This document shows, in pieces, positions 36,100 to 45,303 of a stretch of 64,000 nucleotides of DNA (the first letter of the stretch is position 1; each line of letters starts with the position of its first letter). The DNA is taken from contig NZ_CP094975.1 of assembly GCF_023509015.1 (NCBI RefSeq), forward strand, positions 441,501 to 505,500. Direction: 5' to 3'. Made by a program: the position numbers and the translations under genes. The notes beneath the pieces are model-generated. The model made no database searches. It had not been told where the DNA came from and saw only the letters and a program-made list of their open reading frames with translations. The stretch comes from Pseudomonas abieticivorans. Lineage in GTDB: Bacteria > Pseudomonadota > Gammaproteobacteria > Pseudomonadales > Pseudomonadaceae.

Positions 36100-38148
36100 A
36101 TGACCCCCACACTGCAAAGCTTCATCGCTGGCCGCTGGATCGGCCAGCACGCTGCACAAACCCTGCGCAGCGCGCTCAACGGCCAGCCCCTGGCGCGCAC
36201 CCACCAAGAGCCACTGGATTTTGCCGAAGCCCTGGCCCACGGTCGCGGCCAAGGGGTCAGCGGCCTGCTGGCCCTGGACTTCCAGCAACGCGCGCAACGG
36301 CTCAAGGCCCTGGCGCTGTACCTGGCCGAGCGCAAGGAACAACTCTACGCCCTGTCCCACCACAGCGGCGCCACCCGCGCCGACAGCTGGATCGACATCG
36401 AGGGCGGCAACGCCACGCTGTTTAGCTACGCAGGTTTCGGCAGCCGCGAACTGCCTTCCGGCAACGTGGTGCACGAAGGCCCGGCCATCCCCCTGGGCAA
36501 GCAAGGCAAGTTCGCCGGCAGCCACATCCTGGTGCCCCGTGGCGGCGTGGCCGTGCACATCAACGCCTTCAATTTCCCGATCTGGGGCATGTTGGAAAAG
36601 TTCGCCCCCAGTTTCCTGGCCGGCATGCCGTGCATCGTCAAGCCGGCCACGGCCACCAGCTACCTGACCGAAGCGGTGGTACGCCTGATCGATGAATCCG
36701 GCATCCTGCCTGCCGGCAGCCTGCAGCTGATCATCGGCCACACCGGCGACCTGCTCGACCGCCTGCAAGGCCAGGACGTGGTGACCTTCACCGGCTCCGC
36801 CGACACCGCCGCGACGCTGCGGGTGAACGCCAATCTGATCCGTCACTCAGTGCCGTTCACCGCCGAGGCCGACTCGTTGAACTGTGCGATTCTGGGCCCC
36901 GACGTGACCCCGGACGATGAAGAGTTCGACCTGTACGTAAAAGAGGTGGTGCGCGAGATGACCACCAAGGCCGGGCAGAAATGCACCGCCATCCGCCGTG
37001 CCATCGTGCCGCGCCAGCACCTCGACGCAGTGGCCTCGAAAATTCGCGAGCGCCTGGCCAAAGTCGTGGTCGGCGACCCGTCGGTGGAGGGCGTGCGCAT
37101 GGGCGCCCTGGCCTCCCACGACCAGCAACGCGACGTGGGCGAGCGCCTGCAACGGCTGCTGCAAAGCTGCGATCAACTGTTCGGTGCCCGCGATGGTTTC
37201 ACCCCGCGTGGCGAGGGCGTGGCCGAGGGCGCCTTCTTTGCCCCGACCCTGCTGCAGGCACGCGACCCGCACGCCGAAGGCGGTGCCCACGACATCGAGG
37301 CGTTCGGCCCGGTCAGCACCCTGATGGCCTACGACGACCTGGACGAAGCCCTGGCATTGGCAGCGCGCGGCAAGGGCAGCCTGGTCGCGACCCTGGCCAC
37401 CAAAGACCCCCGGGTCGCCGCCAAGGCCATTCCGGTAGCGGCTGCCTGGCACGGGCGCTTGCTGATCCTGGACCGCGAAGCCGCCGTGGAATCCACCGGC
37501 CATGGCTCGCCGCTGCCGCAACTCAAGCACGGCGGCCCGGGCCGTGCCGGCGGTGGCGAAGAACTCGGTGGTTTGCGCGCCGTGAAGCACTACCTGCAAC
37601 GCGCCGCCATCCAGGGCTCCCCCACTATGCTGGCAGCGGTGACCGGCGAATACGTACGGGGCGCCCAGGTGTATGAAAGCGACGTGCACCCCTTCCGTCG
37701 ACACTTCGAAGACCTGCGCATCGGTGAGTCGCTGCTGACCCACCGGCGCACCGTCACCGAGGCCGACCTGGTGAATTTTGGCTGCCTGTCGGGCGACCAT
37801 TTCTACATGCACTTCGACGACATTGCCGCCAGGCAATCGCAGTTTGGCAAACGCATCGCCCACGGCTACTTCGTGCTCTCGGCCGCGGCCGGGCTGTTCG
37901 TCAGCCCAGCCCCAGGCCCGGTGCTGGCCAATTATGGCCTGGACACCCTGCGCTTCATCAACCCTGTGGGCATCGGCGACACCATCCAGGCGCGCCTGAC
38001 CTGCAAGCGCAAGATCGACCAGGGCAAACTCAGCCCGCAAGGCATCCCGCAAGGGGTAGTGGCCTGGGACGTGGAAGTCACCAACCAATTGGGCGAGGTG
38101 GTGGCCAGCTACGACATCCTTACCTTGGTGGTCAAACGCAACGCCTAG
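36100..38148 (+). CDS. paaZ: Bifunctional oxepin-CoA hydrolase/semialdehyde dehydrogenase PaaZ
   Basis: Fusion enzyme of 682 residues. The N-terminal aldehyde dehydrogenase (about 1-525) has catalytic Cys295 in TKAGQKCTAIRR and the cofactor segment VVTFTGSADTAATLR. The C-terminal MaoC-type hydratase (about 545-675) has Asp566 in GCLSGDHFYMHFDD and the His of IAHGYFVLS, and opens the oxepin ring. Together they give 3-oxo-5,6-dehydrosuberyl-CoA. Start at 36100 with GAGAGG upstream. It lies downstream of the REPIN, so it may need its own promoter. Confidence 0.96.
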   Translation: MTPTLQSFIAGRWIGQHAAQTLRSALNGQPLARTHQEPLDFAEALAHGRGQGVSGLLALDFQQRAQRLKALALYLAERKEQLYALSHHSGATRADSWIDIEGGNATLFSYAGFGSRELPSGNVVHEGPAIPLGKQGKFAGSHILVPRGGVAVHINAFNFPIWGMLEKFAPSFLAGMPCIVKPATATSYLTEAVVRLIDESGILPAGSLQLIIGHTGDLLDRLQGQDVVTFTGSADTAATLRVNANLIRHSVPFTAEADSLNCAILGPDVTPDDEEFDLYVKEVVREMTTKAGQKCTAIRRAIVPRQHLDAVASKIRERLAKVVVGDPSVEGVRMGALASHDQQRDVGERLQRLLQSCDQLFGARDGFTPRGEGVAEGAFFAPTLLQARDPHAEGGAHDIEAFGPVSTLMAYDDLDEALALAARGKGSLVATLATKDPRVAAKAIPVAAAWHGRLLILDREAAVESTGHGSPLPQLKHGGPGRAGGGEELGGLRAVKHYLQRAAIQGSPTMLAAVTGEYVRGAQVYESDVHPFRRHFEDLRIGESLLTHRRTVTEADLVNFGCLSGDHFYMHFDDIAARQSQFGKRIAHGYFVLSAAAGLFVSPAPGPVLANYGLDTLRFINPVGIGDTIQARLTCKRKIDQGKLSPQGIPQGVVAWDVEVTNQLGEVVASYDILTLVVKRNA

Positions 38149-38165
38149 CCCCAAGCCCCCCTCTT

Positions 38166-38250
38166 GTAGGAGCGGATTGATCCGCGAAAAGATCGCCGCG
38201 GTGTTTCAGGCACACCGCGGTGCGCCTATCGCAAGCAAGCTTGCTCCCCC
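38166..38250. repeat. REP palindrome paired with a different REP-like palindrome
   Basis: A standard arm GTAGGAGCGGATTGATCCGC at 38166-38187 is followed, about 45 bases on, by a different element, TATCGCAAGCAAGCTTGCTC, with the perfect palindrome AGCAAGCTTGCT at 38234-38245. The second resembles another Pseudomonas repeat family. The two do not pair with each other. Confidence 0.6.
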
Positions 38251-38364
38251 CATTGGGGTGCCCGATAACTCTGGCAGGCACATCCAAATCTCTGGCACCC
38301 AGGCGAAAGGCCAGCAACCGCGAACTCTTTAGTATCGACCCCACGATAACCAAGGAGCCCGCCC

Positions 38365-39693
38365 GTGAAGACTTCCGCCCTGCCGCGCCTCGTCGGCATC
38401 GCACTCGCCTTGAGTGCCACCCCACCCGCCAACGCTTACTCGCTGTATGCCGACGATGACACGCACCTCAATACCGACCTGCAAGCGGTGTTCGCGGCGA
38501 TGCACAGCCAACAGAACTACGCCCAATCGGGCCGTTTGGGCGAAGGCTCATCCAACTGGCAAGAGGGCTACATCAAGTATGGTTTGAGCGGCGACACCCG
38601 GCTGGGCAACCACGGCACCGCCTACGGCGCCTTTGCCCTGCTCAGCTCCGGCACCTTTGGCGACGGCGACGCGGCCGGTTTTACCGACGGCTCCGAACGC
38701 ACCACTAAAATCGAGGACGCCTATGCCGGCTGGCGTTCGGGGTCGCTGTTGAGTGGCACCCTGGGCGAGGACGGCATCGACCTGTCGTTCGGCCGCCAGA
38801 ACGTGGTGGTGGGTGATGGTTTCATCATCAACGGTGACGCGCTGAACCTGGGCAACGGCCTGGCTGATGGCGAATACAACCGTGGCGGCGCCTATTACCT
38901 GGCTGCGCGCAAAAGCTTCGACAAGACTGCCGTGTTGCGCCTGGGCGGCAAGCAAGGCTGGCGCAGCGACCTGATGTACCTCAAATCCGACAACCGCGCC
39001 CAGGCCAGCCCCGAACTGTTCGTCGGCACCCTGGAGCACGTCGCCAACGCCGGCACCGTGGGCCTGACCTACGTCAACATCCGCGACATCGACCAACAGT
39101 ACGCCAGCCCCTTGCAACAAGAACGCGACGGCCTGAAAACCTATAGCCTGCGCGCCACCGGCAACGCCGGCATCCCGGACCTGGCGCTGTCTGGCGAATA
39201 CGCCTGGCAAGACAAACGCACCGCCGGCGACCAAGACGCCTGGTACCTGGAAGCCGGCTGGACCTTCAGCCAGGTGCCCTGGAGCCCCAGCGTAACGTAC
39301 CGCTACAGCCGCTTTTCAGCCGGCTACGACCCGTTGTTCTACGGCCTGAGCCGCGGCTTTGGCACCTGGTTTCAGGGCGAGGTGGCCGGTAACTACGCCG
39401 GCCCCTTCAACACCAACACGCGCATCCAGCACCTGGCGTTCAAGGCCAAGCCCCTGGACAACCTGAACCTGGGCGCGCTGCTTTTTGACTTCGATACCGT
39501 CGACCGCAGCCTGGGCAACCTGGACGGGCGCGAGCTGGATCTGTATGCCGAATGGACGGTGAACGCGCACCTTACCGTGGTGCCGCTGGTGGGGCTGTAT
39601 CAACCCAACAAAAGCGCGGACAACGCTGGGACACAGTTGGGGAACAATGATCGCAACGTGTATACGCAGCTGATTTTTGCTACTCAGTTTTGA
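38365..39693 (+). CDS. Outer membrane porin of the phenylacetate cluster (PhaK/PaaM-like)
   Basis: Protein of 442 residues. The GTG start at 38365 has AAGGAG at 38352-38357. A signal peptide (LVGIALALSATPPANA) is followed by a beta-rich chain with alternating hydrophobic residues, and the protein ends TQLIFATQF, with the terminal Phe required by the Bam complex. Position after paaZ suggests the phenylacetate channel called PhaK or PaaM in P. putida. The matching inner-membrane symporter (PaaL) is not in the window. Specificity is inferred from context. Confidence 0.78.
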   Translation: MKTSALPRLVGIALALSATPPANAYSLYADDDTHLNTDLQAVFAAMHSQQNYAQSGRLGEGSSNWQEGYIKYGLSGDTRLGNHGTAYGAFALLSSGTFGDGDAAGFTDGSERTTKIEDAYAGWRSGSLLSGTLGEDGIDLSFGRQNVVVGDGFIINGDALNLGNGLADGEYNRGGAYYLAARKSFDKTAVLRLGGKQGWRSDLMYLKSDNRAQASPELFVGTLEHVANAGTVGLTYVNIRDIDQQYASPLQQERDGLKTYSLRATGNAGIPDLALSGEYAWQDKRTAGDQDAWYLEAGWTFSQVPWSPSVTYRYSRFSAGYDPLFYGLSRGFGTWFQGEVAGNYAGPFNTNTRIQHLAFKAKPLDNLNLGALLFDFDTVDRSLGNLDGRELDLYAEWTVNAHLTVVPLVGLYQPNKSADNAGTQLGNNDRNVYTQLIFATQF

Positions 39694-39703
39694 TCGAGTT
39701 GCC

Positions 39704-39728
39704 TGCTGCCATCAGGGTGAGGGCAGCA
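39704..39728. terminator. Hairpin between the porin gene and the convergent peptidase gene
   Basis: TGCTGCC at 39704-39710 and GGCAGCA at 39722-39728 around an 11-base loop, 10 bases after the porin stop. It lacks a T run, so it is only a possible bidirectional terminator. Confidence 0.4.
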
Positions 39729-39743
39729 ACAACGCGTACCCGC

Positions 39744-40841
39744 TCAACGACCCCAGCCCACCTTCCCCAACGCCTCCAACAACACCTCCCCCTGCAACCC
39801 CACCACCTGCGCGCCGTTATCGGCCTGCATGTTCTCGCCTGCCAGCATCGCGTTGACGATGGCCTCCTCCACCGCCTCCGCCGCCGCGCTGAACAAGCCG
39901 GAGATGAGGTCATTGTTAACCATTGCCAAAGGCGTACTGAAGGGTACGTCCTTGCGCCCGTAGTCGGCCGGCGGCAGGTTGTGGTTGCCGGTGGCGAAGG
40001 CCAGGAAGATGTCGCCGCTGGAGTCCTCGGTGCCGCCACCGGTGCGGGCGATGCCGATGGATGCGCGTTGCGCCAGGCGTTGGCATTGGTGCGGCAACAG
40101 CGGTGCGTCGGTGGCGATGATCACCACGATCGAGCCCATGCCAGGGGTGCCATGTTCGGCGAACGGCGATGGCACGTCGACGAGCACGCGGCCCACCGGG
40201 TAGCCGTCCACCCGCAGTTCCTGACGCTTGCCATGATTGGCCTGCACCAGCGCGCCCACGGTCCAGCCACCTTCTGCCGCTGGCAACTGGCGCGAGGCGG
40301 TGCCGATGCCGCCCTTGAACTCGTGGCAAATCATGCCGGTACCGCCGCCCACCGCCCCCTCGGCCACAGGGCCGGATTCGGCGGCGGCCACGGCCTGTTG
40401 CACCTGGGCCGGCCCCACGTGCTGGCCCCAGATGTCATTGAGCAGGCCGTCGTAGGTTTCCATTACCACCGGCATGCACCAGTACACCGCCGGGTCCTTC
40501 AGGCTGTCGCGCTCCTGGGCAATCAGTGCATCGCGCACCACGCCCACGCTGTGGGTGTTGGTGATGGCCAGCGGTGTGCTCAGCAGCCCCGCCTCGCGAA
40601 TCCATTCAAGGCCGGTGGCGTCGCCGTTGCCGTTGAGCACATGCACGCCGGCAAAACACGGTTGCAGGCGCGCCGCCCCTGCCCGCGGCTGCACCACGGT
40701 CACGCCGGTGCGTACCTGCTTGCCGTCGACCACCGTGCGCAAGGTACTGTGGCCGACGCGAATGCCAGGCACATCGGTGATGGCGTTGAACGGGCCGGGG
40801 GTGCCCAGGCCCAGGGTGATACCGAGTTGACGTGCGCGCAT
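39744..40841 (-). CDS. P1-family peptidase (DmpA/BapA-like beta-aminopeptidase)
   Basis: Self-processing N-terminal-nucleophile peptidase of 365 residues. The expected cleavage point is Gly236-Ser237 in TPGMGSIVVIIATDAPLL, freeing Ser237 as nucleophile. Other family motifs are AITDVPGIRVGHSTL at the N-terminus, GGGTGMICHEFKGGIGTASR, and GDIFLAFATGNHN. DmpA-family enzymes release N-terminal D-amino or beta-amino acids from peptides and amides. AGGAG precedes the ATG. The gene is directly downstream of the APC permease (13 bases), so the two form an operon. Confidence 0.9.
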   Translation of the reverse strand: MRARQLGITLGLGTPGPFNAITDVPGIRVGHSTLRTVVDGKQVRTGVTVVQPRAGAARLQPCFAGVHVLNGNGDATGLEWIREAGLLSTPLAITNTHSVGVVRDALIAQERDSLKDPAVYWCMPVVMETYDGLLNDIWGQHVGPAQVQQAVAAAESGPVAEGAVGGGTGMICHEFKGGIGTASRQLPAAEGGWTVGALVQANHGKRQELRVDGYPVGRVLVDVPSPFAEHGTPGMGSIVVIIATDAPLLPHQCQRLAQRASIGIARTGGGTEDSSGDIFLAFATGNHNLPPADYGRKDVPFSTPLAMVNNDLISGLFSAAAEAVEEAIVNAMLAGENMQADNGAQVVGLQGEVLLEALGKVGWGR

Positions 40842-40854
40842 GTTGGCTCCTGTC

Positions 40855-42216
40855 TTAGAGTTTCTGGAAGGCCGGGCTCAAACGGCCCGTGGTGCAATAA
40901 AGAATGACCGACACCGCCAGCAAGCCGACCAACACCATCACATCGCGCGTCGAGGCTTCGGCGAGCAGGGTCAGCATCAGGTAGCCTGCACCCAGTGTGG
41001 CCAACAGCGCTGGCAAGGGCCAGAACGGCATGCGGTAAGGGTGTTCGCGATCGCGGCGCAGCACCCGGCTCAACAGCGCGCACACCGCCACGATCAAGTA
41101 CACCAGCACGATCAACAACACCGTAAAGGAGGTCAGGCCCGCCAGGTCCGCACTCAGGCACAGCCCGGCGCAGGGCACTGCCATGAACAGCGTGGCCAGC
41201 CACGGCGATTCCCAGCGCGGGTGCAGGCGGGTGAAGGCGCGGTTCAAGCTTGAGGCCCACAGGGCATCGCGGCCGCTGCTGAACATCACCCGGCCAATCT
41301 GGATGACGATGGCCACCAGCGCATTGAACACCGACAAAAAGATCCCGGCACTGACCAGCCGCGACAGGGTCTCGTTGCCATGGCTGGTCAGCAGGTAACC
41401 GATCGGGTCGGGGCTGCTGACCATGGCGCTCAGCGACGGCGCGCCAATCAACAGCGCACCCAGGGGCACCAACTCAATGACCACCACCAGGGCCAGCGAC
41501 CAGAGCACCGCGCGGGCGACACCGCGGCTGTCATGCATGTCCTCGGCCAGCAACACCGCGCCGCCAAACCCATTATAGGAAAATAGCCCGACGCCCACCG
41601 CGCCGATCACCAGGGCCCAGGGCGCCGCCTGCATCACCCCGTTGACCGCCACTTGCGGGTGCAACAACACACTCATGGGCTGTTCGGCATGGCCGTAGCC
41701 CAGGGCGACGATCACCAGCAGCGCGCCCACCTCCAGGAACAGGCAGATGCCGGTCACCCAGGCATTGAGCTTGATATTGAGCATGCCGATGCCAAAGCTT
41801 GCGACCACGATCACCAGGGCCACGACCTGGGCGTCGAAATGCGTGCCCAGCGCGGCGTTCAGGTAGGTGGAAGCGCCCGTGGCCAGCACTGGCGGCACGA
41901 ACAGCATCATGCTCATCACGGTGATAAAGGTGGCGTAGCCGGCCATGCCGCCGAACACTCGCTTGGCGTACACATACTCACCGCCGGCGCTGTGGTGGGC
42001 GCGGCCCAGTTCCGCGTAGCAAAAGGCAAACATCAGCGCCAGCAACGCGGCGATCACGAACGCCATGATCATGCCGGTGCCCGCCTGCTGGATGGCAAAC
42101 GGGGCGATCACGAACACAGAGCTGGCCGGCGTCACGGCCGACACCGTGATCGCCACCACGTCAGGTATTTTGAGGGTCGGTGTGAGCGCAGTCGCCTGCG
42201 CCTTTGAATCGCTCAT
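40855..42216 (-). CDS. APC-superfamily amino acid permease
   Basis: Transporter of 453 residues with about 12 helices. The first helix pair VVAITVSAVTPASSVFVIAP and the segment RAHHSAGGEYVYAKRVFGG fit the APC/YjeM-like permeases. It is first gene of an operon with the P1 peptidase and divergent from a LuxR-type regulator 190 bases away. A plausible role is uptake of the peptide or amino acid amide that the peptidase cuts, but the substrate is not readable. Confidence 0.85.
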   Translation of the reverse strand: MSDSKAQATALTPTLKIPDVVAITVSAVTPASSVFVIAPFAIQQAGTGMIMAFVIAALLALMFAFCYAELGRAHHSAGGEYVYAKRVFGGMAGYATFITVMSMMLFVPPVLATGASTYLNAALGTHFDAQVVALVIVVASFGIGMLNIKLNAWVTGICLFLEVGALLVIVALGYGHAEQPMSVLLHPQVAVNGVMQAAPWALVIGAVGVGLFSYNGFGGAVLLAEDMHDSRGVARAVLWSLALVVVIELVPLGALLIGAPSLSAMVSSPDPIGYLLTSHGNETLSRLVSAGIFLSVFNALVAIVIQIGRVMFSSGRDALWASSLNRAFTRLHPRWESPWLATLFMAVPCAGLCLSADLAGLTSFTVLLIVLVYLIVAVCALLSRVLRRDREHPYRMPFWPLPALLATLGAGYLMLTLLAEASTRDVMVLVGLLAVSVILYCTTGRLSPAFQKL

Positions 42217-42407
42217 GTCGTCAGCCTCTTGATTGTTGTGAAAGTGGGCAGAAACGAAAGATGTGCTCGCGGTACGCTCTGGGGCGCACTCGACTGGGGG
42301 CTACCCTAGCCCGCGCCCTTAGGCGGGGGCTATTCCCCTATTGGCGTACCCCCCTTGACGGGGCGCCGCAAAACCTTCAAACAGAGGCATCAAACGGGGG
42401 GAAGGTG

Positions 42408-43199
42408 ATGGAACAGCTGTTCAAAGAGGTGGGCCTGCATGCAGCCCTGGGCCGGGTCATCGAGCAACAGGGCGCGCCGCGCTTCTGGAAGCAACTGATC
42501 TTGCTGCTGCATTCGCTGGTGCCGTTCGACAACGCCCTGGCCATCCATTACCCCGACGCCGCCGCTCCCCGGGCCTTGGAGGAATACGACTTTCTGCCCC
42601 ATGGGGGCCCCGCCGCGATGGTCAGTTACCTGGACGGCCTGTACCTGCTGGACCCCTTCTTCCAGGCCTGCCGCGAAGGCCTGAAAACTGGCCTGTATCG
42701 CCTGGAAGAGGTGGCGCCGGACCACTTCCGGCAAAGCGAGTATTTCCTGAATTACTTCCACCAGAACGTATTGGAAGACGAGGTGCAGTTCATCCTGGCG
42801 CTTGAGCACGGTAGCCTGTCGCTGTCGCTGGGCATGCACCAACCGTTCGATGCGGTCCAGGTGGGCCTGCTGACCACCCTGGCGCAGTGGGTGCTGCCAC
42901 TGATGGCCCAGCATTGGCGCGTGCAAGAGGCGCCCAGCGAGCCACGCGAGTTGTCCAGCCACATCCGCGACGCCATGAGCCAGTTCGGCGCCGGCGTGCT
43001 GTCGGACCGGGAGCTGGAAATCGCCCGGCTGATATTGCGCGGCTTCTCCTCCAAGGCCATGGCCGAGCGCTTGGCCATCTCCCCGGAAACCGTCAAGGTG
43101 CACCGCCGCCACCTGTACGCCAAGCTGGACATCGCTTCGCAACCCGAACTGTTTTCGCTGTTCATCCAGGCGTTGGGACACGACCCCGAGCGGCCGTGA
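42408..43199 (+). CDS. LuxR-type helix-turn-helix regulator
   Basis: Protein of 263 residues. The C-terminal LuxR helix-turn-helix is clear at about 205-255 (LSDRELEIARLILRGFSSKA, ISPETVKVHRRHLYAKLDI). The N-terminal ~190 residues show no receiver Asp and no convincing acyl-homoserine-lactone motif; WKQLILLLHSLVPFDNALAI looks GAF-like. The start at 42408 has GGGGGAAGG upstream. It is divergent from the APC permease-peptidase operon and probably controls it. Confidence 0.82.
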   Translation: MEQLFKEVGLHAALGRVIEQQGAPRFWKQLILLLHSLVPFDNALAIHYPDAAAPRALEEYDFLPHGGPAAMVSYLDGLYLLDPFFQACREGLKTGLYRLEEVAPDHFRQSEYFLNYFHQNVLEDEVQFILALEHGSLSLSLGMHQPFDAVQVGLLTTLAQWVLPLMAQHWRVQEAPSEPRELSSHIRDAMSQFGAGVLSDRELEIARLILRGFSSKAMAERLAISPETVKVHRRHLYAKLDIASQPELFSLFIQALGHDPERP

Positions 43200-43275
43200 A
43201 CATCGCGAATCTTTTTTTAAGATTGCGGTCTATTCTTTTCAATCGGGATCCAAGTACAACAACAGGAAGTTATGC

Positions 43276-44367
43276 ATGACCGCACAGCTATTCCAACCCT
43301 TTCGCAGCACCCTGGCTACCCTGGACGACAAGGTACTGGGTGAAGTCCGCAACCACATTGGCTACCTGACCCTCAACCGCCCCGCAGGGCTGAACGCCTT
43401 GACCCTGGACATGGTGCGCGCGTTACAGAGCTACCTTGACACCTGGGCCAGCGACCCGCACATCCGCGCGGTGGTGCTGCGCGGCAGCGGCGACAAGGCC
43501 TTCTGCGCCGGCGGTGACATCCGCGCGTTGTACGAAAGCCACAAGGCAGGGCACGCACTGCACGAACAGTTCTTTACCGAGGAGTACGCACTGGACCAAT
43601 GCCTGCACGCCTACCGTAAACCGGTATTGGCGCTGATGGACGGCTACACCTTGGGTGGCGGCATGGGCCTGGCGCAAGCCGCCGACCTGCGCATCGTCAC
43701 CGAGCGCAGCCGCCTGGCGATGCCGGAAGTGGCCATCGGTTACTTCCCAGACGTTGGCGCCAGCTACTTCCTTTCGCGCATACCGGGCGAGCTGGGCACC
43801 TACCTGGGCGTGACCGGCGTGCAGATCGAAGCCGCCGATGCACTGTACTGCGGGCTGGCCGACTGGTATTTGAGCAGCTCGAAAATCGCCGCCCTGGAAG
43901 AGCGCCTGAACAAGCTGGAATGGACCGAATACCCGCTCAAGGATTTGCAGGGCGCACTGGCCAAGTTGGGTGTGCAAACCCTGCCCAACCCACCACTGGA
44001 CGCGCTGCGCCCGGTGATCGACCACTTCTTCGGCCTGCCTGACGTGCAGAGCATGGTCGAACAACTGCATCAGGTCACCGTCGCCAACAGCCACCAATGG
44101 GCCGACAGCACCGCCAGCCTGATGCAAACCCGCTCGCCGCTGGCCATGTCGGTCACCCTGGAGATGCTGCGCCGTGGCCGCTACCTGAGCCTGGACGACT
44201 GCTTTGCGATGGAACTGCACCTGGACCGCCAATGGTTCGAACATGGCGACCTGATCGAAGGCGTACGGGCCATGGTCATCGACAAAGACAGAAAGCCCCG
44301 GTGGAATCCACCGACACTGGCCGATTTGGATGCCCGGCGGGTCGAGCAGTTTTTCGAAGGGTTGTGA
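43276..44367 (+). CDS. Enoyl-CoA hydratase/isomerase-family protein (3-hydroxyisobutyryl-CoA hydrolase-like)
   Basis: Crotonase-fold protein of 363 residues, longer than hydratases and matching the ECH_2/HIBCH group. Motifs are GSGDKAFCAGGDIRALYESH and GGGMGLAQAADLRIVTERSR, then AMPEVAIGYFPDVGASYFLS, where the Glu and Asp of the hydrolase active site lie. HIBCH cleaves 3-hydroxyisobutyryl-CoA in valine breakdown; Pseudomonas has several paralogues, so the substrate remains open. AGGAAG lies before the ATG. Single gene, unrelated to the LuxR gene by promoter context. Confidence 0.85.
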   Translation: MTAQLFQPFRSTLATLDDKVLGEVRNHIGYLTLNRPAGLNALTLDMVRALQSYLDTWASDPHIRAVVLRGSGDKAFCAGGDIRALYESHKAGHALHEQFFTEEYALDQCLHAYRKPVLALMDGYTLGGGMGLAQAADLRIVTERSRLAMPEVAIGYFPDVGASYFLSRIPGELGTYLGVTGVQIEAADALYCGLADWYLSSSKIAALEERLNKLEWTEYPLKDLQGALAKLGVQTLPNPPLDALRPVIDHFFGLPDVQSMVEQLHQVTVANSHQWADSTASLMQTRSPLAMSVTLEMLRRGRYLSLDDCFAMELHLDRQWFEHGDLIEGVRAMVIDKDRKPRWNPPTLADLDARRVEQFFEGL

Positions 44368-44393
44368 GCGCTTACGCCATTCACTAGCGCTGA

Positions 44394-44424
44394 TAGCCGT
44401 TGCCGCAAACTGCGGCAGCGGCTA
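44394..44424. terminator. Long hairpin between convergent crotonase and terC-like genes
   Basis: Fourteen-base-pair stem TAGCCGTTGCCGCA/TGCGGCAGCGGCTA with one G-T pair and a 3-base AAC loop, midway between the two convergent stop codons. No T run on either side; a rho-assisted or RNA-processing role is possible. Confidence 0.55.
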
Positions 44425-44438
44425 CGGCTATGGCTGCA

Positions 44439-45191
44439 TCAAGCCTCGCCAGCTGCCTCCTTACGCAACTTCGCCCGCCGCGACAGCATGTTCAACCCCT
44501 CGATCAGCGCCGAGAACGTCATGGCCGCATACACGTAGCCTTTGGGTACGTGGGCGCCAAAGCCTTCGGCGATCAGGGTCATGCCGATCATGATCAAGAA
44601 ACCCAGGGCCAGCATGACCACGGTCGGGTTGTCGTTGATGAACTTGGCCAGGGGTTCGGCAGCCAGCAGCATCACCAGCACGGCAGCGATCACGGCGATG
44701 ATCATGATCGGCAAGTGCTCGGTCATGCCCACGGCGGTGATGATGCTGTCGATGGAAAACACCAGGTCCAGCATCAGGATCTGACAGATCGCGCCAGCGA
44801 AACCGCTGGCCACCTTGCCGCCCACCGAGGCCTCGTGCTGGGCCTGGGGGTCGACGCTGTGGTGGATTTCCTTGGTGGCTTTCCACAACAGGAACAGGCC
44901 GCCAGCGATCAGGATCATGTCCTTCCAGGAGAACGCCTGGCCAAACAGGTCAACCACAGGCTCCGTGAGTTGCACGATGTAGGCCACGGTACTCAGCAAG
45001 CCCAGGCGCAGCACCAGCGCCATGCTGATGCCGATGCGCCGGGCCTTGGCTTGGTATTGCTTGGGCAGCTTGTTGGTGAGGATCGAGATAAAGATCAAGT
45101 TGTCGATGCCCAACACAATTTCCATCACCACCAAAGTGGCCAGGGCGATCCAGGCCGTGGGGCTTGCCACGAGTTCCAACAGGTATTCCAT
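44439..45191 (-). CDS. TerC-family integral membrane protein
   Basis: Protein of 250 residues with about seven helices. The diagnostic segments are [20 protein letters not shown] near the N-terminus, with the conserved Asp and Asn, and [20 protein letters not shown] in the middle. TerC proteins such as Alx, MeeF and YkoY export manganese or help metallate exported enzymes; tellurite resistance applies only within ter clusters, which are absent here. Divergent from the NhaR-like regulator with a 112-base intergenic region. Confidence 0.92.
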   Translation of the reverse strand: MEYLLELVASPTAWIALATLVVMEIVLGIDNLIFISILTNKLPKQYQAKARRIGISMALVLRLGLLSTVAYIVQLTEPVVDLFGQAFSWKDMILIAGGLFLLWKATKEIHHSVDPQAQHEASVGGKVASGFAGAICQILMLDLVFSIDSIITAVGMTEHLPIMIIAVIAAVLVMLLAAEPLAKFINDNPTVVMLALGFLIMIGMTLIAEGFGAHVPKGYVYAAMTFSALIEGLNMLSRRAKLRKEAAGEA

Positions 45192-45303
45192 AACGGCTGC
45201 TCACGCTGATCAATAGATAGCGTGCAGCTTACGTTGTGAAACACATCCGTAAAATTCGTATTTTTTGCGCTTATACTTCGGTTTTTACGAATCGAGCCAA
45301 GCC

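Noticed and set aside
42408..43199. Quorum-sensing LuxR with acyl-homoserine lactone domain
   Set aside because: The N-domain lacks the usual conserved Trp/Tyr/Asp set, and no luxI gene is close by.
44439..45191. Tellurite resistance gene
   Set aside because: TerC-family membership is real, but there are no other ter genes, so that name is not supported.
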